The notes under the pieces are model-generated. The model was not told where the DNA came from. It did not search any database and saw only the letters and a list, made by a program, of their open reading frames with translations. Of a DNA stretch of 22,500 bases, positions 1-14,300 are shown piece after piece. This stretch comes from Halocaridina rubra (Eukaryota > Arthropoda > Malacostraca > Decapoda > Atyidae), in the NCBI GenBank assembly GCA_037179515.1, contig JAXCGZ010009440.1, positions 67,501 through 90,000 on the forward strand, given 5' to 3'. Made by a program: the position numbers and the translations under genes. Within the stretch, counting starts at the first letter, position 1; each line of letters begins with the position of its first letter.

Positions 1-50
1 AATTACCAAATAAGCACATTACATATGTGAAAACATGAATCATTTTTATA

Positions 51-113
51 CCCCGACCGGGACTCGAACCTATGTCTTATGATTACTAAATCAAGGCGCT
101 ACCACTACACCAC
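51..113 (-). other. tRNA-like module with intact A and B boxes (copy 1)
   Basis: On the minus strand the A box TGGTGTAGTGG (102-112) matches TRGYNNARNGG exactly. The B box GGTTCGAGTCC (60-70) matches GGTTCGANTCC exactly. They are 31 bp apart, close to a real tRNA. The region 5' of the A box does not pair with the 3' CGGTCGGGG, so there is no acceptor stem and this is not a working tRNA gene. A TTTT run at 30-33 (minus strand) lies about 20 bp downstream and would stop RNA polymerase III. Transcription is inference. Confidence 0.7.
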
Positions 114-308
114 AGAAGGTTAAAAGGAATCCAACCTTATAGCTTATATCTGATATACTTAGGAATGAACGCATTCTAACTGATTGCCACTATGTTCATA
201 TTACAGATTCCCAAACCTCACTCGTGGCTACATTTTAGCATTTAATTCAATTCCCAATCTCATTCGGGCCATGAAATTACCAAATAAGCACATTACATAT
301 GTGAAAAT

Positions 309-639
<331 letters not shown>

Positions 640-715
640 TCTTTTTTTAATAATTTTTTTTTTATGAGTGACAACGTAACAGGCAAATGCTGCCCTAAGC
701 AATAAACAAAACAAA

Positions 716-881
716 CTTTATTTCCATTTCAATACAATGGGTATTCGTCAGCCAGGGTAAGCCCCAACCCCCCACTGTGGTGTCCAACCACAGCAGTTCC
801 TGCCAGTAAACAGCTTAAACTCTCGGTCTTGGACGGGAACCGATCATTCGACCTCGTGAATGCGAAGCCAGCGCGTTACCA
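716..881 (-). mobile_element. tRNA-derived SINE, family A, copy 1 (5'-truncated)
   Basis: This stretch matches 9886-10051 with two differences in about 166 bp, so it is a young repeat. On the minus strand it starts inside the A box (TGGTAACGCG), has a B-box-like GGTTCCCGTCC at 831-841, then about 110 bp unrelated to tRNA, and ends in GGAAATAAAG. The head is cut in the A box compared with copy 2. I see no convincing target-site duplication. The 3' end resembles the 3' end of LINE-2. Confidence 0.85.
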
Positions 882-1290
882 GGAAAAGAAAAAGGCTAAG
901 GACAAGGCAGAAATGAGGTAATATCACATAAAGGAAAACGAGAGACAGAAAAAAGTCAATAGTGGAGTCATCACGATCACAGAGGATTCATCACACCACT
1001 CTATGCAGGGTAATGGGGCCATTAGCTTTGGACCATCTATAAATAGAAGCAAATATGGGAAAAAAAAATAAAAAGAGGCAGATGTGGGGAGTGTTGCGAC
1101 TTTTCAAATGTAATGGAACAGCAAGAGATGTATTATGAATACGCTAAAATATTCAGTGTCGAGGTAGGCATAAGGAAAGAACTGTACTGAAGGAAGACTC
1201 AACCCGAAACTATCTGGACCAGTCCTAATTGAATTCTTATACCTTCAGTCGTAGTCTTTCAACAGGCGGTTTGGTGCCATTGTCAACCTA

Positions 1291-1292
<2 letters not shown>
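882..1292. other. Unassigned single-copy stretch
   Basis: About 410 bp with no copy elsewhere in the window and no long open frame. One plus-strand frame is Lys-rich and readable between stops over about 890-1110, but has at least three stops and no motif I recognise. It could be a worn transposon fragment or unique intergenic DNA. Confidence 0.5.

Positions 1293-1383
<91 letters not shown>
1293..1383. repeat. AT microsatellite
   Basis: An AT dinucleotide run of about 90 bp. It sits directly at the 3' end of the minus-strand SINE-B copy, separated only by a short T-rich link. Confidence 0.95.
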
Positions 1384-1389
<6 letters not shown>

Positions 1390-1390
1390 T

Positions 1391-1641
1391 TTCCGATTCC
1401 AGTTTTACGTCAAGTACTCCCTTTCCGGTTTTACGTCACGGACTCTCTTTCTGGTTCTACGTCACGGACTCCCTTTTCTACCACGGGCTAGGAAGGTTGC
1501 CTTCTTGCGAAGGACTTATTTTGGAATATGTAATCGTTTCCCTGAGTGATGCCCTTGCTAACCTCAGACCGTGAAGGGGCACGAACCCTCGATCTGACGC
1601 CTCAAAGACGCGGACGCTGCCGCTTGAGCCACGGTGACTAC
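1391..1641 (-). mobile_element. tRNA-derived SINE, family B, copy 1
   Basis: This shares about 165 bp at roughly 90% identity with 10230-10425. On the minus strand the A box TGGCTCAAGCG (1621-1631) and B-box-like GGTTCGTGCCC (1577-1587) form a tRNA-like head. The body contains AAGTCCTTCGCAAGAAGG. The tail is made of three ~26-bp units (about 1397-1474) carrying variants of TTTTACGTCACGGACTC, where the second copy has one. The right flank, ATGCGTTCATTCC, belongs to the ~275-bp repeat, so the element inserted there. No target-site duplication is visible because the left flank is AT microsatellite. Confidence 0.8.
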
Positions 1642-6955
<5,314 letters not shown>

Positions 6956-7044
6956 ATTCTAATTCGATTGAGATTTGAATTAAATGCAAAAACAAACCAT
7001 GATTGAAGTATGGAAAAACTGTAATATGAACAAAAAGCCATTCA
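6956..7044 (+). repeat. Left fragment of the subfamily B unit split by LINE-2
   Basis: GATTTGAATTAAATGC, then CTGTAATATGAACAAAAAG and CCATTCA follow the plus-strand subfamily B order. They stop at 7044, inside the unit hairpin. The unit resumes at 12532 with TCAGATAGAAT, so the intervening sequence is an insertion. Confidence 0.8.
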
Positions 7045-7413
7045 AACAAACAAACAAGTAATCAAGCAAGCTTTTATTTCCAGTTTTGCACAAAGGCTAT
7101 TCTTATGCAATTTAAGAGTAACTTATAAGTAGGTACGTAATTGAACTAATAAGTAAAAGGGTAATACAAGCAGTTAAATTATATATGGCTTTCCTAGAAA
7201 ATAATAATACTCTAATAAAAATGTTAACAATAATGTTAATAATAAAGTAGTAATAATAACACTCTATAAAGGATCGTTATTATCGGCATCATCAACATAT
7301 TTGTTTTCCTTACAATGAGAATAATTAGTTCTTAACTTAGAGAACAGAGATGGCGATATCAGTTTACATATAGAGAGATTAGAGTTAAGGGAAATTGCAT
7401 TAATTCATTAAGT
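7045..7413 (-). other. LINE-2 3' untranslated region and tail
   Basis: No open frame. Read on the minus strand it ends GAATAGCCTTTGTGC, then CTGGAAATAAAAG, then TTGC, TTGA, TTAC and three TTGT units. The last ~30 bp before the tail align with the SINE-A 3' end. The rest is AT-rich. Confidence 0.7.
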
Positions 7414-8190
7414 TTAGTTTATGTATGAGCAGCAACTATTTGCCCAAAAGAAAACTATATAGTTTGCCTTTGAAAGCTGCGAAGGAGGATGAATTTTTAA
7501 CTTGCTCTGGCATATTGTTCCAGTGTCGACCCTTTTAATAGTGATCATCTTTGAACCTGATTCTGTTTTTGTTCTCTGAATAAAGAGCTCACTGCTCTGT
7601 CTTGTGTTGGTTCCCCTTATACCCCTGACTGTTTTAAAATCAAATAGCCAGCTATGATGATGATAGTTCAAAATTTTGTATACTAAAACATAAATAGCAT
7701 AAGCGACCTTGTTTTCTGCCCGCAGCCACCCAAGATTTTTGAGAGCTGGTGTGATGTCGTCATATTTTCTTATTCCTCCCAGAGCAACTCGAGCTGCAAA
7801 ATTAATAAGCTTCTGTATTCTGTTTATCTGAGTCTTAGTGGTAGCTCCCCAAACAGTTGTGCAGCAATGAATGTGACATAGGGCTAGAGATTCAACGACA
7901 GTTATTCGAGTGGTACTCTCAAAATTGTAATTTATACATGATAAGTACATTAATGTTTCTGTAACCTTTTTGCATACTTTCACTATATGGTAATCAAATA
8001 ACATGTAGTTATCAAAGTGAATTCCTAGATTTTCGACTGCTTTGCTAGGTGTAATGATATTGCCGCAAAAATTAATTACTGTGTTTTCTGGAATTTGTGC
8101 TATATGGAACCTTGAGCCAATAACCATGCATTGTGTTTTACTTTCATTAATTAACTGCCCAATATCTTGAAAATAGGTTTTAATTTTCAC
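7414..8190 (-). pseudogene. LINE-2 ORF2, C-terminal reverse transcriptase part
   Basis: This is the part after the palm active site: INESKTQCMVIGS (palm motif D), then NLGIHFDNYM, HIHCCTTVWGATTKTQINRIQ and ITPALKNLGWL, the usual thumb and C-terminal arrangement of CR1/Jockey-type elements. It overlaps the preceding fragment (8187-8621) in a different frame, so a frameshift separates it from the catalytic palm. A second frameshift near 7530 replaces the expected C-terminus with unrelated residues before the stop at 7414. It would act as cDNA synthesis machinery in an intact element and cannot here. Confidence 0.8.
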
Positions 8191-8621
8191 AGAGTGTTTT
8201 CTGCTCTTAAGGATAGATCTGGGAGATTATCAATATCACCACTAAGGAGTAGATGAGTGTTATCTGCATATTGTTCGGCTAGACAGTCAGAAATGAAAGA
8301 AGATAGATCATTTACGTAACTGGAGAAGAGGATAGGACCAAGAACTGATCCCTGTTGAACACCAATTGATACATATTTTGGCATAGAGATAATGTTGTTA
8401 AGACGGATAGGCAGTTTTCGATTAGATAGATACTCTCTAAACCAACTCAGATCAATATTTAGGTTCGTACATTTACTTATAAGACTTTCATGGTTTACAC
8501 TGTTGAAGGCTTTTGATAAGTCTAATAATACAAGCAGAGAGATTTGTTTCATAGCTATTATAGACACTATTCGTAACTTTGAACAGTGCAGTTTCCGTGG
8601 AGAGTTTCGATCTGAAACCAT
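8187..8621 (-). pseudogene. LINE-2 ORF2, reverse transcriptase palm with YADN
   Basis: Reverse transcriptase motif A is LDLSKAFNSVNHESL. Motif B is GVQQGSVLGPILF, where the family normally has GVPQGS. Motif C is YADN (8259-8270) instead of YADD, so the second catalytic aspartate is lost and the enzyme would be inactive. The first ~25 residues are out of frame with the family. Their alternative frame reads INQHGFRSKLSTETAL, the conserved segment before motif A, so a frameshift lies near 8550. It joins the 7414-8190 fragment through another frameshift. Confidence 0.85.
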
Positions 8622-8658
8622 GCTGGTTAATAGCTAATAGTCTATTTGACTCTAAATA

Positions 8659-9144
8659 TTACATAAGTTGGCAAGCAATATTATTTTCTAATATTGTAGA
8701 GAAAATGGGTAGCAGGGAAATGGGACGATAGTTTGTCACATCTTCTCTGTCCCCCTTTTTATGCAAAGGTATTACATGTGATTTTTTCCAAGAGTCAGAA
8801 AACCTTTTAGTAACAATCATGGGTAGAGCATCTGTGATGAATTGAAATGGTATATCATCTGTACCATAAGAGCCAGAGTTTCTTAGGCTCATTATGGTAA
8901 GAATTAGGGTAGCACAATCTACAGGATTTATCTTGAAGTACGCTCTTGTACTTACATTGGAAGAATTGACATTTAAGTAATTACTCATGGTCAATGAATT
9001 GATGTTTTCTTGTGTTTTCTCATATGCATTTTTCCCAACGTAATCAAAATAGTTATTATAGTCTTCTGCTTTGTCTTTCAGCTCCATAATATTTTCATAA
9101 CTTTCTGGGGTAGTCTTTCCATTTGGTATCATGCTTCTTATCAC
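8659..9144 (-). pseudogene. LINE-2 ORF2, linker and N-terminal reverse transcriptase
   Basis: The segment has GTDDIPFQFI, then SWKKSHVIPLHKKGD and VTNYRPISLLP, the standard entry motifs of LINE reverse transcriptases (fingers region). The first ~90 residues are the linker from the endonuclease. It ends at a stop at 8659. The next downstream residues continue in the same element, so the stop is premature. Upstream reading continues towards 9430 with a stop near 9180 and a frameshift near 9430. Confidence 0.85.
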
Positions 9145-9418
9145 TTTCCATGTTGCTGCTGTATAATGTCTAGAGTCATTAATTTATTTTTGTATTTGAC
9201 TTCTGATTTGCATTGCCTCTTTGATGTCATTAGTTAGCCAGGGGGCAGAGGGGAGGGTTATTTTTCTTGTTACAATGGGTGCACGACTATCTAAGCATTC
9301 ACGGAAGACTTTTGTTAGAATCTTAACCTGCAATTCAACGTTATCCTTGTTTATTATACTATTAGATACATATGTGTTGTTGATTAATGCTTCACAAAAG
9401 ACATCAGGAGAGTATTTT

Positions 9419-9885
9419 TTAGAACCGGAATGTCTTGAAGAGAGACTTCCTTTTGGGTTTACTTATGTTTACCATAGCAATGATGAGTTCGTGATCTGCA
9501 ATTGGGCAGGGAACTACGTCCCAAAAGGGTGTACTTTCCACTTTATTTGTTATTGTCAGATCTATTAGAGTCCTAGAATTAAGGGTTATGCAGGGCAGTT
9601 TTGTCACTATTTGTGTTAACTTCACAGTGTTGATCACCCTTTTCATTTTGTTATCTGATGAGAGCAAGTAATCATTAAAGTCACCAAGAATGTATACGGG
9701 TATATGGTGCACACTGGTATTTCTGAATGTTTCTAGCAGATGACTGACTGATTTGGAAGGTGCTTTTGGGTGACGGTAATCACACCCGACAATGAAAGAT
9801 GGAAGTTCCTGATACTGCACAGTGATCCATATATCTTCGAGCTTTTCAGTTTTTTCTAGACCTGTGGTTATTTCTGATGCAATAA
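9419..9885 (-). pseudogene. LINE-2 ORF2, C-terminal half of the endonuclease domain
   Basis: Apurinic/apyrimidinic-type endonuclease motifs are visible: the segment FIVGCDYRHP (family usually VYRPP), ILGDFNDYLL with the catalytic Asp and Asn, RTLIDLTITN, and ADHELI, which replaces the usual SDH. The domain nicks target DNA to prime reverse transcription. The open stretch begins where SINE-A copy 2 ends. It is in the same frame as the endonuclease fragment on the other side, since the 177 bp of SINE-A is a multiple of three. It ends at a frameshift-induced stop at 9419. Confidence 0.85.
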
Positions 9886-10062
9886 AACTTTATTTCCATT
9901 TCAATACAATGGGTATTCGTCAGCCAGGGCAAGCCCCAACCCCCCACTGTGGTGTCCAACCACAGCAGTTCCTGCCAGTAAACAGCTTAAACTCTCGGTC
10001 TTGGACGGGAACCGATCTTTCGACCTCGTGAATGCGAAGCCAGCGCGTTACCACTGTACTAG
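9886..10062 (-). mobile_element. tRNA-derived SINE, family A, copy 2, inside the LINE-2 endonuclease
   Basis: On the minus strand the A box TAGTACAGTGG (10051-10061) fits TRGYNNARNGG exactly. The B-box-like GGTTCCCGTCC (10003-10013) matches at 9 of 11 positions. About 110 bp of body follow, ending GGAAATAAAG. The element differs from copy 1 at two sites. It interrupts the LINE-2 endonuclease between the GGGVCIYV motif and the later half. Flanks TTATGGC and TTATTGC could be a worn duplication but are not convincing. Confidence 0.88.
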
Positions 10063-10229
10063 CCATAAGATAATTTCCGACATAAATACAGACCCCACCC
10101 CCTCGGCCATGGTCATTGTGAAATATTTTAAACTCTGGGATATTCACATATTTATTTTCAGTTGTAGTAGGAAGCCACGTCTCATTTACGCAGAGGGTAT
10201 CTATGTTGTAGTGTTTTGTTAGCATTATT
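10063..10229 (-). pseudogene. LINE-2 ORF2, middle of the endonuclease N-terminal half
   Basis: The frame has MLTKHYNIDTLCVNETWL, with the catalytic Glu in the NETW motif, and HNDHGRGGGVCIYV, the conserved Gly-rich segment of CR1/Jockey endonucleases. It lies between SINE-A on the left and SINE-B on the right. The MLTK residues are encoded inside the 16-bp target-site duplication and appear again on the far side of SINE-B at 10441. Confidence 0.85.
10214..10229. repeat. Target-site duplication of SINE-B copy 2, left
   Basis: TTTTGTTAGCATTATT here is identical to 10426-10441. The bases outside both copies differ (G/A on each side), so the length is exactly 16 bp. Confidence 0.95.
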
Positions 10230-10425
10230 GTTCCGATTTTACCTCACGGACTCCCTTTTCTACCATGGGCTAGGACGGTTGTCTTCTTGCGAAGGACTTA
10301 TTTTGACAGATGTAATCGTTACCATGAGTGCATGCCCTTGCTAACCTCAGACCGTGATGGGGCGCGAACCCTCGACCTGACGCCTCAGAGTCGCGGACGC
10401 TACCGCTTGAGCCACAGTGACTACA
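10230..10425 (-). mobile_element. tRNA-derived SINE, family B, copy 2, inside the LINE-2 endonuclease
   Basis: A complete 196-bp element flanked by a perfect 16-bp target-site duplication. On the minus strand: A box TGGCTCAAGCG (10404-10414), B-box-like GGTTCGCGCCC (10360-10370), a body with AAGTCCTTCGCAAGAAGA, and a 3' end with one ~26-bp unit ending AAAATCGGAA. Element plus one duplication is 212 bp. Removing it brings the two LINE-2 endonuclease fragments into the same frame. The duplication length fits target-primed insertion by a LINE. Confidence 0.95.
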
Positions 10426-10441
10426 TTTTGTTAGCATTATT
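10426..10441. repeat. Target-site duplication of SINE-B copy 2, right
   Basis: An exact copy of 10214-10229. On the minus strand it encodes MLTK in the LINE-2 endonuclease frame. Confidence 0.95.
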
Positions 10442-10533
10442 ATTTCCTCAAAATGAGCATGAATGGACTGAGTGTTCACACGTACTAATGTTACATTCTT
10501 ACTATGTTTCATCAGGGTGGTATCCATAGTCAT
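10442..10533 (-). pseudogene. LINE-2 ORF2, start and first endonuclease residues
   Basis: The frame begins MTMDTTLMKHSKNVTLV at 10533 and continues RVNTQSIHAHFEEI, the first endonuclease motif (Asn that helps bind metal). The start ATG overlaps the ORF1 stop TGA as ATGA (TCAT on the plus strand, 10530-10533). The reading is broken by SINE-B at 10425. The start could be used by termination-reinitiation, which is known for some non-LTR elements. That is inference here. Confidence 0.8.
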
Positions 10534-10940
10534 AGTTGTAGTTTGTTCTTGGGTTTGTCCATGATTTGGTTTGACTGTGATTCTGCTGGGAATTCATCAT
10601 CATAGCGTGTTCTGGGGGTAGCCCATGGATCCTGGTGTCTGTACATGCCATCGGATGGGTAACGCTGATTTGAGTAATGTACCATGGTATGATCGTGCCT
10701 TCCCAAAGGTTGCATGCCTAGGTGAGTGTCTAGGGTTGTAAGAGCCATCTCTCCAGGAGAAGTCTCTTGTGTGTGGACGGCGATAAGAGAGGTTTGTATT
10801 GTATATCTCTCTGTAGTCTCGCAGATAGGGGATCTTTTCATAAGCTCTTTGCTGTTTATATCGGTATGACTGTAGTATGGGATATTATGTAGATAACTCA
10901 GGTTGTGTCCACTGTTTGCCCCCGAGAAATGGCTGTACAA
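10530..10940 (-). pseudogene. LINE-2 ORF1, C-terminal part
   Basis: This is an open frame of 136 residues rich in Tyr, His, Ser and Arg, without Cys-rich zinc knuckles. It is the end of ORF1, because its TGA overlaps the ORF2 start. The frame continues upstream past the first Met to about 11010, reading LSLLCNNDIKGFECVAYKLN and then PTGTIVQPFLGGKQW. A frameshift there separates it from the segment after 11226. ORF1 proteins bind the element RNA. No recognisable domain is seen in this part. Confidence 0.65.
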
Positions 10941-11225
10941 TTGTGCCTGTAGGCCATTGATTCAGTTTGTAAGCCACACATTCAAATCCTTTGATATCGT
11001 TATTGCAAAGGAGACTCAATTTGATTTGCGAGAAAGCTCCTTAATCAAGACTTCTTTAGAGAGAATGCCTTGATTTGTCAATATATTACGTATCTCTCTC
11101 TCAAAGGGATTGCTAGGAATGAGAATATATATTGGAGCTGTAACCCTTGCACTTGCATTATTGGGTAACTGTGGCTGTGGGGTAGAGGACTTCGATGGAA
11201 TGTTTAGATTAAAGACTGCTTCTAT

Positions 11226-11924
11226 TTAGTCTTTTCTGTTTTCTTCACTGTTTTGCAACCTATTGCTGGGTTGGCTATTTGTGCTGGATGGCGTACATTG
11301 GTTGTCCTTTTTAGTGATAGTTGTTGTGTTGTTAGGAGTAGTGGAGAGGGGCTCTATATCTTCTTCGCAGTTTTGCAACCCTTTACCGGGTTGGTTATTT
11401 GTGCTGAAAAGAATCATGTCATGGTTAGTGCCTGTTGTTGTGTTGTTAGGGGTAGTAGGGAAGGACGCTGTTGTTTCTTCACTATTTTGTAACCTGTTAC
11501 TAAATTGATTATTTGCACTAGATGGTATATTCAGGTTGTCTTGTTGACTATCACTTTTATCTGGATCTACTTCTTCTTCACTACCACTGTCACATTCGTC
11601 TTGCAGTTCACTGAAGGAATGGCGAGTAGAGACAGAAAACCTAGTTTGCAAAACCTGAGAGTTGTTGACAGAAGGGACATCATCGTTGCTAGGTAACAGC
11701 ACTGAATTGATAGGTGGAGATGTTTCTATTAGCAGTTTCAACTTAGAAATATTTCTTTTAAGTAGGACAATGTCTGATTCTATCAATCCCACCTTGAGTT
11801 GTAAGGCTTTTACCTCTTCAGCATCTGCTTCCAATATCCTCACCTTATCTGCAAGACTTTCTATCATACGATGTAGGTCTCCTAAGTCGAGCGTTTTGTC
11901 AAACTCTATGGATTTTACAACCAA
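11226..11924 (-). pseudogene. LINE-2 ORF1, coiled coil and three 38-40-residue repeats
   Basis: The first ~75 residues form a heptad-rich coiled coil (LHRMIESLADKVRILEADAEE, then LKLLIE). An acidic linker (DECDSGSEEEVDPDKSDSQ) follows. Then come three tandem repeats of SxNNQxxxxLQNSEE and TTPNNTTT, shown in DNA by TTTTGCAACC at 11251 and 11371 and TTTTGTAACC at 11485. The TAA at 11226-11228 is in frame with further ORF1 sequence (VFNLNIPSKSS, TAPIYILIPSNPFERE), so it is probably a premature stop. The upstream frame stays open beyond the Met at 11924 to about 12010. Confidence 0.75.
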
Positions 11925-11985
11925 AGTTTGAGATTGAAAGAGTTTGTTAGGTTCTCCATTTTTTGAAATATTCAGGACACTTGCG

Positions 11986-12192
11986 CTAAAAGTTATTATA
12001 TTTGAAATTATTTCTTTTTTTTACTTGCCTTTTAATGATGCTTTTACCACTGTGTTGTGGAAAGAGTTCTACTACTTTTGAAAGCAATAGTTGATTTGTT
12101 TTGTACAGAGTGTTTTTACTGATTTTTTCCAATTCTCTTTTGATGTCTTGACGTGAATATTCGAACATTATGTTCAGAGTTGAAGTAAACAC
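11986..12192 (-). pseudogene. LINE-2 ORF1, N-terminal part
   Basis: The reading frame starts with MFTSTLNIMFEYSRQD, includes ELEKISKNTLYKTNQLLL and a Lys-rich end (IIKRQVKK), and then shifts out of frame. In an overlapping frame the sequence KEIISNIITFSASVLNISK leads on to 11924. A frameshift in the A-rich run near 12020 therefore splits one ORF1. The start at 12192 is chosen because no longer in-frame open stretch is seen. I recognise no named domain. Confidence 0.6.
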
Positions 12193-12531
12193 TAGGAAAA
12201 ATATCAGTATCTACACTCAAAAGGTCATAAAGGTCAACTTTTTCCGATGAGGACATACTGGAGTGAATGGGAGGGGAACTTCAGTATGAGGGGAACTAAC
12301 TGCAAGCTCACCCAATAAAGGTCCTTTTTAGGTTGGTCGCGAGAGGATGTGGTTGAAATCAGTAACACTGGGAGAAACGCTCTCAACGGTTTCTGAGAAG
12401 TTCTAAGATTATAATGATTTTTCTTTGTATCTTTTTAAACACTGAAGTTGTGATAATCTCTCAGACTCAAATTTGAAGGTCTATAACTGAGCATATTTTC
12501 ATTAATTTTGTAGCTGTGAATTTAAACTCTG
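12193..12531 (-). other. LINE-2 5' untranslated region
   Basis: About 340 bp between the ORF1 start and the right-hand satellite junction, with no open frame and no similarity to other repeats in the window. It is presumed to hold the internal promoter of the element. No specific promoter motif could be identified. Confidence 0.6.
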
Positions 12532-14300
12532 TCAGATAGAATATATTCACTCCTAGAAGAGTAGTTAAGCTGTATAGTTGGTTTTTCTTTTAGACCTTTT
12601 GAGGCGTAATTGAAAGTGCCTTGGCACAGTAATTATGTGTCCTAGGTTCGAGTCCAGGCCGGGGTAAAATATGATTCATGATTTTACAAATGGTAATGTG
12701 CTTATTTGATTACTGTTGATCCCTAATTCGAGTGGGATTTTATTTAAATGCGAAAACGAAGCCACGAGTGAGGTTGGGAGAAACTATAATATGAACAAAA
12801 AGGCATTCAGATACAATGCGTTCATTCTTAGTATAGCAGTTAAGCTGTAAGGCTGGTTTCTCTTTTAAGACCTTCTGCGGTGTAGTTGGTAACGCCTTGA
12901 CATAGTAATTATGCGTCCTAGGTTCGAGTCTCGGTCAGAGTAAAATATGATTCATGTTTTCACATATGGTAATATGCTTATCTGATTATCGTTGATCCCT
13001 AATTAGATTGGGATTTGAATAAAATGCTAAAATGAAGCCTCCTGTGAGGTTGGGAGAAACTGTAATGTGAACAAAAAGGCATTCAGATAGAGTGTTCAGT
13101 CCTAGTATAGCAGTTAAGTCCAAAGGTTTGTTTGTTTTTTAAGACCTTCTGTGTTATAGTTGGTAGTGCACTGACACATTAATTATGTATCCTAGGTTAG
13201 AGTCCCGGTCTGGGTAAAATATGATTCAGGTTTTCTTACATGGTAATGGGCTTATTTGATTATTGTTGATCCTAATTAGATGGGAATTTTAATTAAATGC
13301 AAAAACGAAGTCATGAGTGAGGTTGGGAGAAACTGTAATATGAACAAAAAGGCATTCAGATAGAATGAATTTATTCCTAGCGTAGCAGTTAAGCCATTGG
13401 TTTCTATTTTAAGACCAATGGTGTAGTTGGTAACGCCTTGACACCGTTATTATGTATTCTTGGGTAAAATATGAGTCATATTTTCACAAATGGTAATGTG
13501 CTTATTTGATTATTGTTGATCCCTAATTAGATTGGGATTTGAATTAAATGCGAATACAAAGCAACGAGTAAGGTGTAGAGAATCTGTAATATGAACAAAA
13601 AGGCATTCAGATAAAATGCATTCATTCTTAGTATAGCAGTTAAACCGTTAGGTTAGCTTCTCTTTAAAGACTTTCTGTGCTGCAGTTGGCAGCACCTTGA
13701 CCAAGTAATTATGTGTCCTAGGTTAGAGTCCCAGTTTGGGTAAAATATGATTCATGTTTTCACACATGGTAATGTGCTTATTTGATTGTTGTTGAACCCT
13801 ATTTAGATTGGGATTTGATTTAAATGTGAAAACAAAGCCAAAAAAGAGGTTGGGAAAAACTGTAGAATGAACAAAAAGGTATTCAGATAGACTGTGTATA
13901 TTCCTAGTATAGTAGTTAAGCCGTAAGGCTGATTTCTCTTTTAAGACCTTCTTTAGTGTAGTTGTTAGCACCTTGACACATTAATTGTGTCATAGGTTGT
14001 AGTCCCAGTCGGGGTAAAATTTGTGTCATGTTTTCTTATATGGTGATGAACTTCTTTTAATATAGTTGATCCCTAATTAGACTGGGATTTGAATTAAATG
14101 CGAAAACAAAGCCACGAGTGAGGTTGGGAGAAACTGTAATATGAACGAAATGGCATTCAGAGAGAATTCGTTCATTCCTAGTATAGCAGTTAAGGTGTAA
14201 GGTTGGTTTCTCTTTTAAGACCTTCTCTGGTGTAGATGGTAGCACTTTGACAAAGTAATTAGGTGTCCTAGGTTCGAGTCCCTGTCGGGGTAAAATGTTA

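Larger units (their letters stand above)
7045..12531 (-). mobile_element. LINE-2: CR1/Jockey-type non-LTR retrotransposon, near full length, inactive
   Basis: Both ends are set by interruption of a satellite unit (left part ending 7044, right part from 12532). On the minus strand the order is 5' untranslated region, ORF1 (coiled coil and repeats), ORF2 (apurinic endonuclease then reverse transcriptase), and a 3' end with GGAAATAAAAG followed by TTGN tetranucleotides. Without the two nested SINEs the element is about 5.1 kb. ORF1 and ORF2 overlap by ATGA. Any target duplication is very short (TCA at most), as is usual for CR1-like elements. The clade is judged from motifs only. Confidence 0.85.

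Noticed and set aside
51..113. Functional tRNA gene
   Set aside because: A and B boxes are present, but the acceptor stem does not pair and the module is part of a repeated unit.
716..890. Target-site duplication around SINE-A copy 1
   Set aside because: CTAAG occurs on both sides, but it is too short and wrongly spaced to be convincing.
11253..11508. Plus-strand frames rich in Val and Cys over LINE-2 ORF1
   Set aside because: Shadow of the three-repeat segment of ORF1 on the minus strand.
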